A DNA stretch of 64,000 nt from Coenobita brevimanus (taxonomy: Eukaryota > Arthropoda > Malacostraca > Decapoda > Coenobitidae). Below are positions 47,751-59,074 of the stretch, one piece after another (within the stretch, counting starts at the first letter, position 1; each line of letters opens with the position of its first letter). The position numbers were made by a program, and so were the translations under genes. The notes beneath the pieces are model-generated. The model had not been told where the DNA came from and did no database searches. It was given only the letters and a program-made list of their open reading frames with translations. The stretch lies in assembly GCA_032717465.1 (NCBI GenBank), contig CM064665.1:23718088-23782087 (forward strand), written 5' to 3'.

Positions 47751-47758
47751 GTTACCTC

Positions 47759-48838
47759 CTTATCTACTCTACCTCCCCTTCCTCTGTCCCCTTCTCCTTA
47801 TTTGGCAGTAATTGTCGTACTAATGAAACTGAGTACTGGAAGGTATAAGCAAGCCTTTACTATCTGACGGTCATTTATGGAAAATTTATTGTTAGATATG
47901 ATCAGCCTGCATCCCACCCAGCATTTAGTCACCAGCAGTAAAGGAAGGTCAGTCTTATTCTATCACCATCGCATTACTGTAAAAATATGAGCTAAAATTA
48001 CGACTCTAAGCCCCAAATCATTTTGTGCTATCCTTGTCAGTCACTCGTGCTCCTCATTCCTGGCCACATCTATCACAACACGCCCAGGGAAATACCGCCT
48101 TTAATGCAACTACAGTTTTTTCCATGGACCATCTACACTTTATCCCCTTCTTCGAAATACAATGGAATATAATTTTTCCTAAAAAAAAAAAAAAGAAAAA
48201 AATATAAGGTATGATCCACCTGATTCATGTCATCAAAATATAAATGAATTGAATCTCGTCTGTATTATTATTTTTTTATTTAATGGCCAAACAAAGGAAT
48301 TGTAAAAATACAGTCCGAGCAAAAAAATTGTTCTCTGTTAACTGAGTTGAACTACAGTATTTCATTACCATCCAGTAAAATATTTTCAAATTATTAAGAC
48401 TGCATAAATGAAAGAAAAAAGCATTCCTTTCTAAAATAACTTCATTATGCATTGAGAGATGGTAAATAACTAGGGATGCATTAAAGGCCATAAGAAGTCA
48501 CGGATATATGACTTGTTTCTACTGCAGGTGTACACTCAGCACAAGTTTCATGACTCGTAGGTTGCATGATGTTACTATGCTTCTCTATTTATTTTCATTT
48601 TCATGGGAATTCCGAGTGACAAAATAGCCATGTTAAAGCCAAATTTATAATATTTTCATGTGACAGAAAATAGTTATTGACATATGACAAAGTACACAGT
48701 ATTTTCGAGCTCTTTATCCTGTCTTTCTATATGTTTTGAGTCATGACCCTCCTGATGTTGACCTGTTATTTAGGATATTATGAGTGACAGGCAAGGCGCC
48801 AGAAAGAACATGAACTCTTCATCTTTGCAATATTTCAG
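47759..48838. other. Unassigned sequence
   Basis: No gene recognised. A-runs occur near 48181. The stretch 48200-48830 is among the least repetitive in the window. Confidence 0.35.
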
Positions 48839-48894
48839 GCCACACTACAGCCAGACTCACAGAGACTGGAGGAAAAGAAGAGGAACAGAGATAG
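48839..48894 (+). CDS. Possible internal exon of an unidentified host gene
   Basis: A pyrimidine-containing acceptor (TTTGCAATATTTCAG, ending 48838) and a strong donor (GATAG|GTATGT, 48895) bracket 56 bases. These read without a stop as ATLQPDSQRLEEKKRNRDR, a charged helix-like peptide. Its neighbours are low in repeats. No similar exon was found elsewhere in the window, so the parent gene cannot be named. Chance splice-like sites are common, so this is tentative. Confidence 0.25.
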
Positions 48895-49235
48895 GTATGT
48901 AAACAGGGAGGATCTTACCTTTCAGTACATCTTGTCGTGTTATAACCTATAGTTCGCCCACCGAAACTTGACGGAGATTTTGTCCTTGTGCAGCTAATTT
49001 CCCGTCGCTCCATGACATAGCAAGATACTGTTAGTAGTACGACGCTAAACCTTTTCTATAGCACTTCTTCACGACTAGCATCATAAATATTAATCATTTG
49101 CTATGGTTCAGCAATCATAATAGGCAGATGGCAGTTTAAACAAAGTTAACATTCTCATAGTCAGGACAAATCTAGTAATCTGTTTAAGCAAACAACTAAC
49201 GATATTATTTAACTGACAGGGGGTTCCAGAAGCCC
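48895..49235. other. Unassigned sequence
   Basis: Nothing recognised. Confidence 0.3.
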
Positions 49236-49330
49236 AAGAGAGTTAATAATGAGTAAATTTACCCCCTCATGATCAAGTGACAACTGTAATATTCCACCAC
49301 AGTTAACTCCAGACTTTTATTCAGATGAGA
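49236..49330 (-). repeat. R2 repeat, reverse copy
   Basis: On the minus strand: CTGAATAAAAGTCTGGAGTT, AATATTACAGTTGTCACTTG and ATCATGAGGGGGTAAATTTA. This is the R2 block order. Confidence 0.6.
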
Positions 49331-49429
49331 CTGAGTCACTGGAGCCTGGGATGGCAGTTGTGTAAGAAGCATAACTGTCACCCACCACCCCAGCTCCACC
49401 AGTATTTGTCTGCTTGTCCCGCCTCGCTC

Positions 49430-49748
49430 TTTTAACTCTTTCAGTACGAGCGACATCCTCTTTGTTGCTTGTCAAACAATATCGTTTACTTGGGAAAAAC
49501 CTCCTGTAAGAAAAGGATGATTAAAAACTGTAGCTAACCCTCTTAATTCGAACCACTGAATAAAATAATTAATCGGTAGCAAGAATAATATTAATAATAC
49601 GTCACAGAAGTGTAGGGACTACCCCTAGGATGACTTTTGTACTTTATTACTGCTGCTATCAGGCGATTTTATTCGGCTTAGGGAATTGCTACTGTACTTT
49701 ACGGTTCAGTATGGTTTTAACTGATTTCTTTGGCTCGAAAAGTTTCTC
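49430..49748 (+). repeat. R1 repeat copies next to the piggyBac insertion
   Basis: TTAACTCTTTCAGTACGAG (49433) is followed by TAACCCTCTTAATTCGAACC (49534), CTGAATAAAATAATTAATCG GTAGCAAGAATAATA and ACGTCACAGAAG. Then AGGCGATTTTATTCGGCTTA (49661) follows. The piggyBac element begins at the next TTAA. Confidence 0.55.
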
Positions 49749-52700
49749 TTAACCCTTACACCGCGGGCATGTTTCCCAGTGTTTTGCGTGTCCCGCGGGG
49801 TTATTCGGGCTCCGACAGACTCTCAAAAAATATTTGCCAAAAATCAGTTATTAGTCCTAGAATATTAAAATTATATATGCTTATGGCACATACCTTCAGC
49901 TTTCTCCTGGGATGTTTGTAGAGCCTTCTTCGATTACCGTAGGACTTGTGGAGACCTCTGAAGTTGGGTAACGAAGTCTCCACTTTACACTTCCCGACAA
50001 CCCGTAATATGATTACCACAGCCAGATATTAACACTATAAACACTACTCTATGATTATCAAGTAGTTTGGGATCCATACTCCAAAAAAAAAACCCACTGT
50101 GAAAGCAATGAAAATTACGAGCGCGTATGACCTTCCCACTTGCGCTAGTTCGCTCTTGGTATTCTGTCATTTATTATTCATAAAACCCCTCACACTTTAT
50201 ATTTCTGTTACTATATAACACTTATATATATCTGGAGTCTTTCTCCATAAGTTTCCTTCAGTAGTATTAGTTTATTGTCACTGAAGTCATTCAATTTTTC
50301 ATTCAGTAAAATACGTAGAGAGCCACGGATTCACTTTCACTGTTATAACATCAAGTATTTGTACTCATATTCTTATATTACTAATTACTTACATTACCAT
50401 TTACATTTTCTATTGTATTTTCAATATTTACACTTCTATTTTACTTACACTATGTTATTCACTGTCACTTTCAGTAACATAAAACTATATTACACTGTTC
50501 AGTCATATGTACTGAACATCCATTGCTTTCACTTGCTATTTACACATTATTTTCACATTACTTTCCTTTCCCACTTGCACTTTTATAACTGCTTCTGGCT
50601 GTGGTAATCAAAGAAGCAGGTAACACAGAGGGGAACCTGGCACTCAGCGCACTGCAAAAGAGGCGCGTTTGTGCTCAGGTGTGCGTCGAGTGGTATGTGC
50701 ACACACTTGGCACCTGCGGATCGCAGCCTTCCTCTTGCCTGTGGCAGGCATTTGCACCAGTCTGTGCCGATCCATGTACGCCCTCTGCTCAAGTCTGTCG
50801 GGAAGTGTTACTGGATGGCGCCTTGGAGTTGCTGCTGTTACCCTACCATATCTTTCCAGCAGCTGCTGAACACAAGTCCTGGCGAACAACCTCAGGAAGA
50901 AGGACTTGGGTGGCTTGACCTTCATCTTGTACAGGATGAAGGCGTTCAGCATCGTCATGTCTATGAGATGCAGAAAAACTTTCCTGTACCACCTAGTATT
51001 CTTCCTGAGGCAGTCGATCTCACCAATCATCATGTCGGACTTGTCCACCAGCCGCATGTTGATATTGTAGTCTAACAGAGCATCAGGTTTCATCACAGGT
51101 TCGCCTGTCCTACGGTCGACCTTCCCACTGTCTGTCATTTCCCCCTTATGTACGGTGGTGAGCATGTGCACGACCCTCTTGTCATGCCACCGTATTGCCA
51201 GCATCTTCTCAGACTTGCGTAGGTGCACGTCTCCTCGCTGCAAGGTTCCTGCCTCTGGGAATTTAGGGAAGTGGGCACGATTACTCTTGACAGTGCCGCA
51301 GGAGCTGATGCCGTGCTCTGAAAGGTATTTGGCAAGTTTCGGTGCTGTATAATAGTTGTCTGTATGCAGCACATGATTCCCACCAAAATACTTTTCAAGG
51401 AGCACTTTCACTACACAGCCTGAGAAGCCAAGGGGGTGTGTTTTATCCAGATCGACAGTGCTGGCTGAATAAATGACGAAGTCAAGCAGTCGCACAGTAC
51501 AAAGAACTTGATTCCAAAGCGATGGCGTTTGCTTGGAATGTACTGCACAAACCTAAGACGTCCTCTGAACAAAACCAAGGATTTGTCAATGACCTCCTTC
51601 TGAAAGGGGTGGAAGAATGACATAAACTTATCCTTCATTCTGCTCAGAATCTCCCGGATCTTCCAGAGTGGGTCGGTTTGGGAACGTACATCGTTGTCAG
51701 CAAAGTGCAGGTTTCCCATGATGTTCCGGAAGCGATCTCTGGCCATGTACTTATTGAAGGTGGGTGAGGGTAGTAAGGGGTCCATGGACCAGTATTCTTC
51801 CAACTCATGCTTTTTTGAGTGTGGCATGAGAAGCATGAGGGCAAAGAACACATACAGCTCATGCACTCCCAGCATGGACCACTGTTGCATCTTGGCTGCA
51901 CCTGTACCACTTGCAGCACATTGTGATTCGTACCTGTTGGTCTCATCACATATGTGTTGCATGACTTCGTCATCTAGGAAGGCCAAAAGGAAGTCCACAC
52001 ACTTAGCATCCTCGTCAAGAGTGAAGGTAGTCTGTACTCCTGAGGAACTCTCATCAAAATCTAGATGTTCTGGGACAAAATCGGACCCTTCCGTCCATGC
52101 GAAGGCGTCCAGGATTCCCTGTCATGGCGGTGTAGGGTGGGAGAGGGTGGTGGGTGGCTGTAAGGGAGACTTACCACGTTCAAGGTCACTTGCACTGACC
52201 CTGGGTTGCCGTACAGCACTAGCAGCCCTTACTCTAGTAGCAACTCAACTTTTACGGGTCAGGGATTTACCTCTTCCTCTACGGCCTGCCTTCACTGTTG
52301 ATGCTGGTGGTGACTCAGACGACGAAGTCTCCGGAGATAATTCAGCAGAAGATGAAGGAATGAGTGAAATGGGGCTTGGGGAACGGGAAGGTGAATCAAC
52401 TCGGGACTCATGGCGGGCTGGGTCATGCGGGGCCATTGTTCTGGGGCTAACACGCCGCCTTTTCACTCCCTTCCCAAATTCCTTCCCGTGCTGCACTAAC
52501 GGCTCCTTTCCCTTGGAGCTGGGGATAACTTTGGACACTGAAGCACTCGTACTAGTACTTTCTGGTACGATTTCCTCACCCGGTTCATCACACGAATTCC
52601 CCGAAGGGTCAAAATCACTATCCATCATCACCATTGATAATTCCACTAGTTCACGTTCCACTGCAGAGTCACTTAGTCCTTTCCTGCTTCCCTCACGAGT

Positions 52701-53489
52701 TTTTCTGGGTGTAGAGGTCACGGAGCCCTTTGCAATGGGTGCAGAAGCGGCAGAAATGGAGGGGCACGAGTGCGACATGTTTTGACCACAGCGGAGGACA
52801 AGGAACTAAATGCCGCGGCTTATCTGAGAAGGCAAGGGTTGACAGTGACAATGAGGATGACAGCTGCTAACTTACATGCTAATAGATTATTGGTAGAAAA
52901 TCTTGGCAATACATAAAGAAATAGGTAGTTCCAGGTGAATGTAAATGTCACTTAGGCTTCTCCCTTCCTTTCTGATATATATTTTTATTACAGAAATAGA
53001 TTACAAGGCATAATTCAAAGGGGAAATTACCGTGGTAATGTAGCGAATGATGCAAGTGAGGTGTTGTCAGGTGGTAATTAGCCAATTCCTGGTGTATACC
53101 TCTATCACTTACCTTATTTTTTTTTGGTATATATTATTTTGTATAAGTATAAGGCATAGGGCTTATTTCAATGGATGAAATCTGTGGAAAAATCCGGGGG
53201 AGATTTGCTTAGCATAGCGCGGCCGGGGAGGTGAGAGGACGGGTAATGGAGGGGAGGTAGGGAGGGGAGTCAGGAACGGGGGAAAATTGTTAAAATGTCA
53301 ACAATGGATGGGAGTACAGATGAGATTCGGAGTGCTGACTACTGTTGGACATTGGCAGTACTGATAGATGATACAAGCCACCACTTGAAAGCCCGGGATA
53401 ATTCAAAATAACACAGAATCACAAAAGTGACGCCCTGCGGTATGATCCATGGCGCCCGAGCATTACGAAAGTGACTTTTAAGGGGTTAA
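49749..53489 (-). mobile_element. piggyBac DNA transposon bounded by TTAA
   Basis: The left boundary is TTAACCCTTACACCGCGGGC (from 49749). The right boundary, read inward on the minus strand from 53489, is TTAACCCCTTAAAAGTCAC. TTAA targets and CCCT-type ends are hallmarks of piggyBac, and the enclosed gene is a piggyBac transposase, so the boundaries are credible although the TIRs match only over about 10 bases. The left end holds an internal CCGCGGG/CCCGCGG pair (49761 and 49791). The 3' non-coding part (50170-50580) is AT-rich with many TTACACT/TTTACA-like words. Confidence 0.8.
50583..52778 (-). pseudogene. piggyBac transposase pseudogene (PGBD4-like layout)
   Basis: The start is at 52778 (MSHSCPSISAASA). 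An acidic, Ser/Pro-rich leader is typical of the family. The core begins near CVDFLLAFLDDEVMQHICDE. Catalytic positions visible: VIDKSLVLFRGR (first Asp, about 51590), HTDNYYTAPKLA (second Asp, about 51360), LVDKSDMMIGEIDC (third Asp, about 51030). The C-terminus is a Cys-rich zinc ribbon (CAECQVPLCVTCFFDYH). Breaks: in-frame TGA at 52245-52247 and 52122-52124, a frameshift near 51500 in the FVLCDC block, and one near 50700 just before the zinc ribbon. The antisense 363-codon frame (51694-52785) is a shadow. Confidence 0.9.
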
Positions 53490-53514
53490 GCTGCATAGCA
53501 TCGATAAGAGATAC

Positions 53515-53650
53515 AAAATAAAAGCATCATCGTACTGAAGGTGTTAACATAAAGAGCTGAGTCCACGGCATTCATTCACCAGCACGTGTTTGTCATTACC
53601 AGACATATTTTATTCATCTCGAGATACTTTACGAAGTGGAGGATGTAGAC
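53515..53650 (+). repeat. R1 repeat fragments
   Basis: CATCATCGTACTGAAGGTGTTAAC ends an R1 unit (about 53526-53549), given here as CATCATCGTACTG plus AAGGTGTTAAC. Then CAGACATATTTTATTCATCT and CGAGATACTTTACGAAGTGG (53601-53640) follow, the next R1 start. Confidence 0.5.
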
Positions 53651-53929
53651 AATTTTTTATTTACGCTTTAAACGCTACAACGCTATTCTAAGCAGAAAAC
53701 AAATCGAGTGGCAGCAGCAAGGAAGTACGTCACCAGACTGAAATATGCAGGTCCTTCTCTATAACGGCTTACATCATTGACACTGACACATTCCTCCTCT
53801 TTTCTTCTCATTCCCTGTGCACGACTGACGCTTTTTGTCATATCTGTAAGTTTTGTACAGTTCCCTAATAACAACTTCCCAACTATACTTTTTTTTGGTT
53901 TTGTTTTAAGCAGGTAAGAGGGAACCGAA
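53651..53929. other. Unassigned sequence
   Basis: Nothing recognised; a T-run lies near 53889. Confidence 0.3.
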
Positions 53930-54450
53930 GGTCAGAAGCCCGCACATTGTTCCCTCTAAGGAAAAAAAAAAGTTAACAGAGAGCCAAATTCAAAATATCT
54001 TCATTCGAAATGATTAGGCACACTGCGTCTGAAAGACTGGAGGTCATAGGCAGTAGGAAATATGGATGGATGAAGACAATTCCATAGTCTACCTGTTGCA
54101 TACACGATGGGCTGAGAGATACGCTTAACTCTTGCATTAGAGAGGTCGACAGAAAAGAGATGAGAGTTTGTTGCTATCCTGATGCTACATGCCCAGCGTA
54201 GTGGTGGTGGAATGCAAGCAGACAGCTCAGAGGAGCAGTGACCATTGAAGCAGCGATAGAAAAAAGATAAAGATGCAACAGTGCAGCGAAAAGATAGAGG
54301 TTGAAGGGAGCCAATAAGTGGAGGAGAGTTAATGAGTCGAAAAGCCTTTGACTCCACTTTGTTGAGAAGAGCTGTGTGTGGGGAGCCTCCCCACACTTAA
54401 GAGTTGTACTCTACACAGGAGCGAATAAAACCCGTGTATAAAGTCAACAC
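53930..54450 (-). pseudogene. Jockey-superfamily LINE 3' fragment, copy at 54 kb
   Basis: The frame 54396-54001 reads VESKAFRLINSPPLIGSLQP and ELSACIPPPLRWA, ending YDLQSFRRSVPNHFE, matching the 44-kb copy. Upstream, VLTLYTGFIRSCVEYNS (about 54450-54402) is cut off by a TAA. The 3' UTR (AATTTGGCTCTCTGTTAACT, then GGGAACAATGTGCGGGCTTC) aligns with the 44-kb copy. The two copies point in opposite directions. Confidence 0.85.
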
Positions 54451-54811
54451 CTGCGCAGAGGTAAAATACTTAAACTTGGCCTAAAATGGCCCCTTCACCT
54501 TGAACGCTCACTTGTATCAATAGCATAACAAGAACGACGTGTAATGGAAGACCACAGAGCCGCAGTATTTCATATTCTGCCACTCAGGCATGTGATATAT
54601 ATTGCAAGAAAACGAAAACAGGGGTCAGGTTTAAATGAAAGAATTATACCAGCTTTCAGTTCCTGCCGGTTTCCATTATTCATGCACATTCCCATCTTAC
54701 GTGTTCCACTTTATTCCAGAACACATTTTTTTTTTTTTTCATTTCACCCAGCTTTCTTCCAGACTCTTCTACCTAACCCTGCACATGCAGCCACTACCCT
54801 TAAGGTCATGT

Positions 54812-54814
<3 letters not shown>

Positions 54815-54893
<79 letters not shown>
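54815..54893 (+). repeat. (CT)n(CA)n compound microsatellite
   Basis: A CT run (54815-54842) passes directly into a CA run (54843-54893). Confidence 0.97.
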
Positions 54894-54894
<1 letters not shown>

Positions 54895-55809
54895 AATGTA
54901 GAAATCTTCATACGCTTCACAGTGAAAACTCTGCTAAGACTGCCGAGATTTGGAGACACAATCCCGCTCGTCTCGTGTAGCCGAGAGTCGGCAACACCGG
55001 CTTTCAAATGTGTCCACTGGTGTTCCAGAAGGACCTTTTTTTTTTTTTTTTTATAGAAAATATTCAGGCTCTGTATACCACAAATTAATTGGGTTCCGTT
55101 GTGTAGAGTAGTAGGGGTAGCAATTGCCGCCTTAAACTTTGTAGGCAGCATTGTATAGACAGTTTGGAAGAGTTGTCTGACAATGATACAACCTCCTACA
55201 AAATGATGCTTTGGAATTAAATACTGATGTATTCAGTAGTTCAGTATACATAACTTCACCCAATCAATTAGTTATTCAGAGGTAGGCATAGTGACATCAT
55301 AACAGGGCAATAAAAAGAAACAAATGTTGGCTGGCGGGTTGGGAGAGCGGCAAAGGCCTTGTCCAGTGGGGTCATCAGCTCACACTGAGGGCCACCAATA
55401 CATCGGCTCTTCCTTTCTTTCTCCATTTGTTTATTTTCTTGTAGCTCTAAGAGAACGGCACATATTGCAATTGTCCGTCAATTTCAATGCTGTTCGTGTG
55501 TGTACATGTAGTTGGGATTCAGGGTTGTATTCATTGCATAAATACAACATGGTCTCAACACAGAATTAAACAGACGTGCCGGTACGTTGTAAAATTCGGC
55601 TGAAATCCGTATGACCAAAACTGGCTGTAAATTTCCTCAAAATCGGAGCGGCAGTTTAATGACGGTGATTTCCAACCAGACAAGTGCCCTTGTGACCGCG
55701 TCGTTAATGAAGTATACTTCTGGCTCAGTAAAGTTGTCTGGACTATCAAGAACAAATTAAAAAGAACGTTATCTGTTCCAGGACGTAAGCAAAATATCTT
55801 ATATGCTCG
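54894..55809. other. Unassigned sequence
   Basis: No gene or named repeat; a T-run lies at about 55028-55051. Confidence 0.3.
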
Positions 55810-55836
55810 AATGAACAGTAAAATAATATTCCCCAT

Positions 55837-55868
<32 letters not shown>

Positions 55869-56280
55869 TTGTTTGCATTAACGCAGTTCCTACAGTGACG
55901 TGTTATTACCTCTCCCAAGGAGGTTATGTTACTGAGTGCGTTAGTTTGTTTGTGTTTGTTTGTCTGTTTGTTAGCAGGATTACTCAAAAAGTTAAGAATG
56001 GATTTTGATGAAATTTTGTGGAAGGGTGGGCCATGGATGAAGGAAGAAGTGATCAAATTTTGTGTCGGATCCGGATCCGGATCAGGGGTATCCCGCACAA
56101 TATCTCCAAAATTTCTCAATGAATCTCAATAAACTTTTGTAGAAAGTCGGGCCATGGAGCAAGAAAGAATTGATTAAATTTGGGGAAGGATCCGGATCCG
56201 GATCCTGTATCCACGAAACCCGATCTGGAACTTTTTATTGGCAACGGCATTGGCGGAGGTATGCGTGCTATTGCTTTCAA
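55810..56280 (+). repeat. Dispersed repeat with CCAAGGAGGTTATG core and 121-bp duplication
   Basis: A (CAGA)n tract (55838-55868) is followed by CCTCTCCCAAGGAGGTTATG (55911), a TTTG/TGTC-rich stretch, and GCAGGATTACTCAAAAAGTT (55973). GGGCCATGGA then occurs at 56028 and 56149 (period 121), each followed by GGATCCGGATCCGGATC. I recall this core from many invertebrate and fish sequences, but cannot name its class with confidence. Confidence 0.65.
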
Positions 56281-57094
56281 GTTTTTGTTATATTAACCAT
56301 CCTCAGACGTATTTATTCATTTTAAATGAGCCCTATGCTGCTGTAGGGGTTACTACTCTAATACCTAACCCTTCCTCTTTACTCTGAAAACAATAAAATT
56401 AAAAAAAGGCAAATTTCCGAATGAATTCAGAATAATCATAAATTACAGACGGTTTCCGTTCAAGATGAAGCGGAAAATGTTCAGACTTGCATGATAAGGC
56501 AATGCATATAGAAATTTCATTTGATTTTATCTTCGTAATTCACCAGCTGTGGTCTGTACATATCACACGATCCTAATCAGTGCATGAATAAACGGAAATT
56601 TTGATTTCTTTAGTATTAATTATGCTCTAGGATTATATTGTAAAGGCAGTATTACTTCTGTAACTTCAACTAACCCTAGTTTGTTTTTGCGTTGTTAATG
56701 AATTGTCTACATGTGACAATTCTTGGTTTGAGAGTTCCCCCCCCTCCCCGTTCCCACACAAGTGGCTTATTAACAAAAGAGCAAAGTGTAAAAATTTTGA
56801 AGTGCGTCCATGAACACAATCTCCCGCACATAAAACTGCACGTATGCAGCGGTATTTTTCAGAAACTATATTTTTATAAATCAAATTCTGTTTGATCTAG
56901 CTTCCTTTGATATCACAAATAAAAAACCTTGTCTGCTGACTGCCCGGGAATTACATTCTTTTTCCGTCGTGTTTTTATGTAGTTATTTTTTCTTTAATCC
57001 CCCATTTCATTTAACGTATTTGGAATGTGACTTTTTATTCTTTGCTGAATCTCATCACTTTGATGACGTTTTCATACATTGCGGTTTTTATATC
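56281..57094. other. Unassigned sequence
   Basis: AT-rich; CAGACGTATTTATTCATTT near 56312 may be a decayed R1 start. No gene. Confidence 0.3.
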
Positions 57095-57480
57095 TATACG
57101 ATTTTGTTCCGCTTAGAATACACTTTTTTGGAACTGAAAGGTTTCATTATGCCCTCATTAATCCTTTACCAAGAGGTTCATTCCTAAACGAATAAATCAT
57201 CTGGATTTAGCAGCATAAACAAGATGATGAGCACTGTAGTTGAAGGAGTTAGGATGCCATCAGGGGTTTATTTGGCTAACCACTTCGCTAAGATAATGTC
57301 CGTATTATAAGCACAATGGTCTATTATACTTAACTGAAATAGAATCTCTAGAACCTATACAACTAAAGGCGTTCACTATACCTGTAGCCAACCCCTGTGG
57401 AGGCAAAAGTCTTCCCTAAGCTGAATCAAATCATCTACCGGCAAGAACATACTATCAAGCGGCGTCATCGCAGTGTGGGG
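57095..57480 (+). repeat. R1 repeat copies
   Basis: GATTTTGTTCCGCTTAGAAT (57100), GGAACTGAAAGGTTTCATTA, TTAATCCTTTACCAAGAGG (about 57159), GAATAAATCATCTGGATTT and GTAGTTGAAGGAGTTAGG (57235-57252) follow in order. A further fragment at 57413-57470 has AAGCTGAATCAAATCATCTA and GGCGTCATCGCAGTG. Confidence 0.6.
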
Positions 57481-58399
57481 GATAAAATAATTTCATGCAT
57501 ATTTTTGGTTCCGCTACTGGCAATATGTCGATTTGACTTTCATTATTATTTTTTCCTCGATTTTTAAGATTTTACTTGATTAGATGATAAGTTGAAGTAG
57601 AGTTTGCGAATATTCTCAAACAACTAGGTTAATTAACGTTCAAATTTTGAATGACTTCAATAGCTGAAGGCTTTTTAACGTAATGATTTGTTTAACTGAA
57701 AGTCAGTTAACGAATTTTCGTGGATAGCTGAAGGGTAATTTACATTTTCTTTTGGTGGCTAGCATTCATAACCCAATTCATCAGTTTATCGCAGTCACAT
57801 GTTTATTTGAAGGCATGTAGAATGACCTAAGAGGCTGTATGTGTATAAAATATCGGGAACCTACTGGGGCAAAAATATTATATCCCCCCTTTTTTTTTTT
57901 AATATTTACATATCCAGTACCAAACATACTTAACTGCCTTTCCTATATTTCTCTGCTGATTCAGGATCAGTATTACACGGTCAACATATAACCTCAACAG
58001 CCATACTTAGAGTAGTTAAGGTTGCTGACTGCTGCAGAAAGCATTGTGCTTTAACACCTGCACGAGCTGCAAATGTCACCTTTACCCATAACATAACTAT
58101 TCGTTCTTTCTAATTGCAAACGACAGCAAACAAAAGTTTTTTTTTTCGCTATCTTACCAATTTGCAATATAGTAGAATATAGGGGAAATCTTTGCCGACC
58201 CACGTAGTATAAATGGGGTGTATAGCTCTTTTGAATATAACATATAATGCAGATCAACAGTTAGTAAGTGAAACTGATATCCATGTCTACTGTTTGTGCG
58301 TTAAGTAATGCCTTCCTATATGAACACCATAAGTGCACCTCAGTTAGAGATCCACGGTCACCTGTAACAGCTTCAGTATCGCCATCAATGTATTGTACC
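57481..58399. other. Unassigned AT-rich sequence
   Basis: No gene or named repeat. Confidence 0.3.
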
Positions 58400-58640
58400 T
58401 GGAGCATAAATCATCTGTAGTAGTGGTAATAAGAAAGGCATCTCAGTAACCATTCTGTTGTCACCCAATATATAGTAACTTCAGAAATGCACCCAACACA
58501 TGTGTAACATACCTGTTCTCATGATGAATGAAATCGTATGAAGTAGCATCAATAAGAAGGCAATAACATCTTCAGTTATCATGCCACTGTCACTCACATA
58601 TATACGGAAATGGATTCATGGTCGCCACCAAGGCACCTGT
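58400..58640 (+). repeat. Diverged two-copy repeat, about 122 bp
   Basis: ATAAATCATCTGTAGTAGTG GTAATAAGAA near 58408 recurs in changed form near 58530. Both copies are followed by a CATCT/AGT-A block and a TGTAAC-TACCTG block. The first block resembles R1. Confidence 0.4.
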
Positions 58641-58769
58641 AACCTACCTGCAATCTGCCACTCGTCCTCACCCCCCCTATAACTTCACCTGAGGTAAAGG
58701 ACACGGTACTGAGTATATGTCGGGCGAGTATCTATTGTTGAAAGTCCATTTATATCAGTTCACCTTATG
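58641..58769. other. Unassigned spacer
   Basis: Nothing recognised. Confidence 0.3.
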
Positions 58770-59050
58770 GGGTTTGATGGGGGTGCAGGGAAGAAAGGAG
58801 GGGAGGGGAGTGTTAGAGGAGTTGAAAACGAGGAAGTCAGAGTGAAAAGGAGAGAAGGAAAGAGGTTTTGTAAGAGAGAGAGAGAGAGGAGGGAGGATGG
58901 AGGGATGAGGACACTGAATGTGTGAGATATGAAAAGAGGGTAAAAGAGAAGTAGAAAAGGAGAGAGGCGTGAAGGAAAGAAGCATGGTGAAGAGGGAGGC
59001 ACGTAGAAAGGGAAAGGAAACGGGGGAATGACGTAGAGAGGGTGAGGGTG
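58770..59050 (+). repeat. Polypurine tract of about 280 bp
   Basis: The plus strand is overwhelmingly A and G with few pyrimidines, including AGAGAGAGAGAGAGG near 58880. The C/T-rich frames on the minus strand are translations of it. It abuts RTE-like copy 5. Confidence 0.75.
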
Positions 59051-59074
59051 GTGTGTGTGAGCAGCTGTATTTAC

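Noticed and set aside
51694..52785. Plus-strand 363-codon open frame
   Set aside because: It is antisense to the piggyBac transposase pseudogene, which has clear catalytic motifs; the antisense text has no domain.
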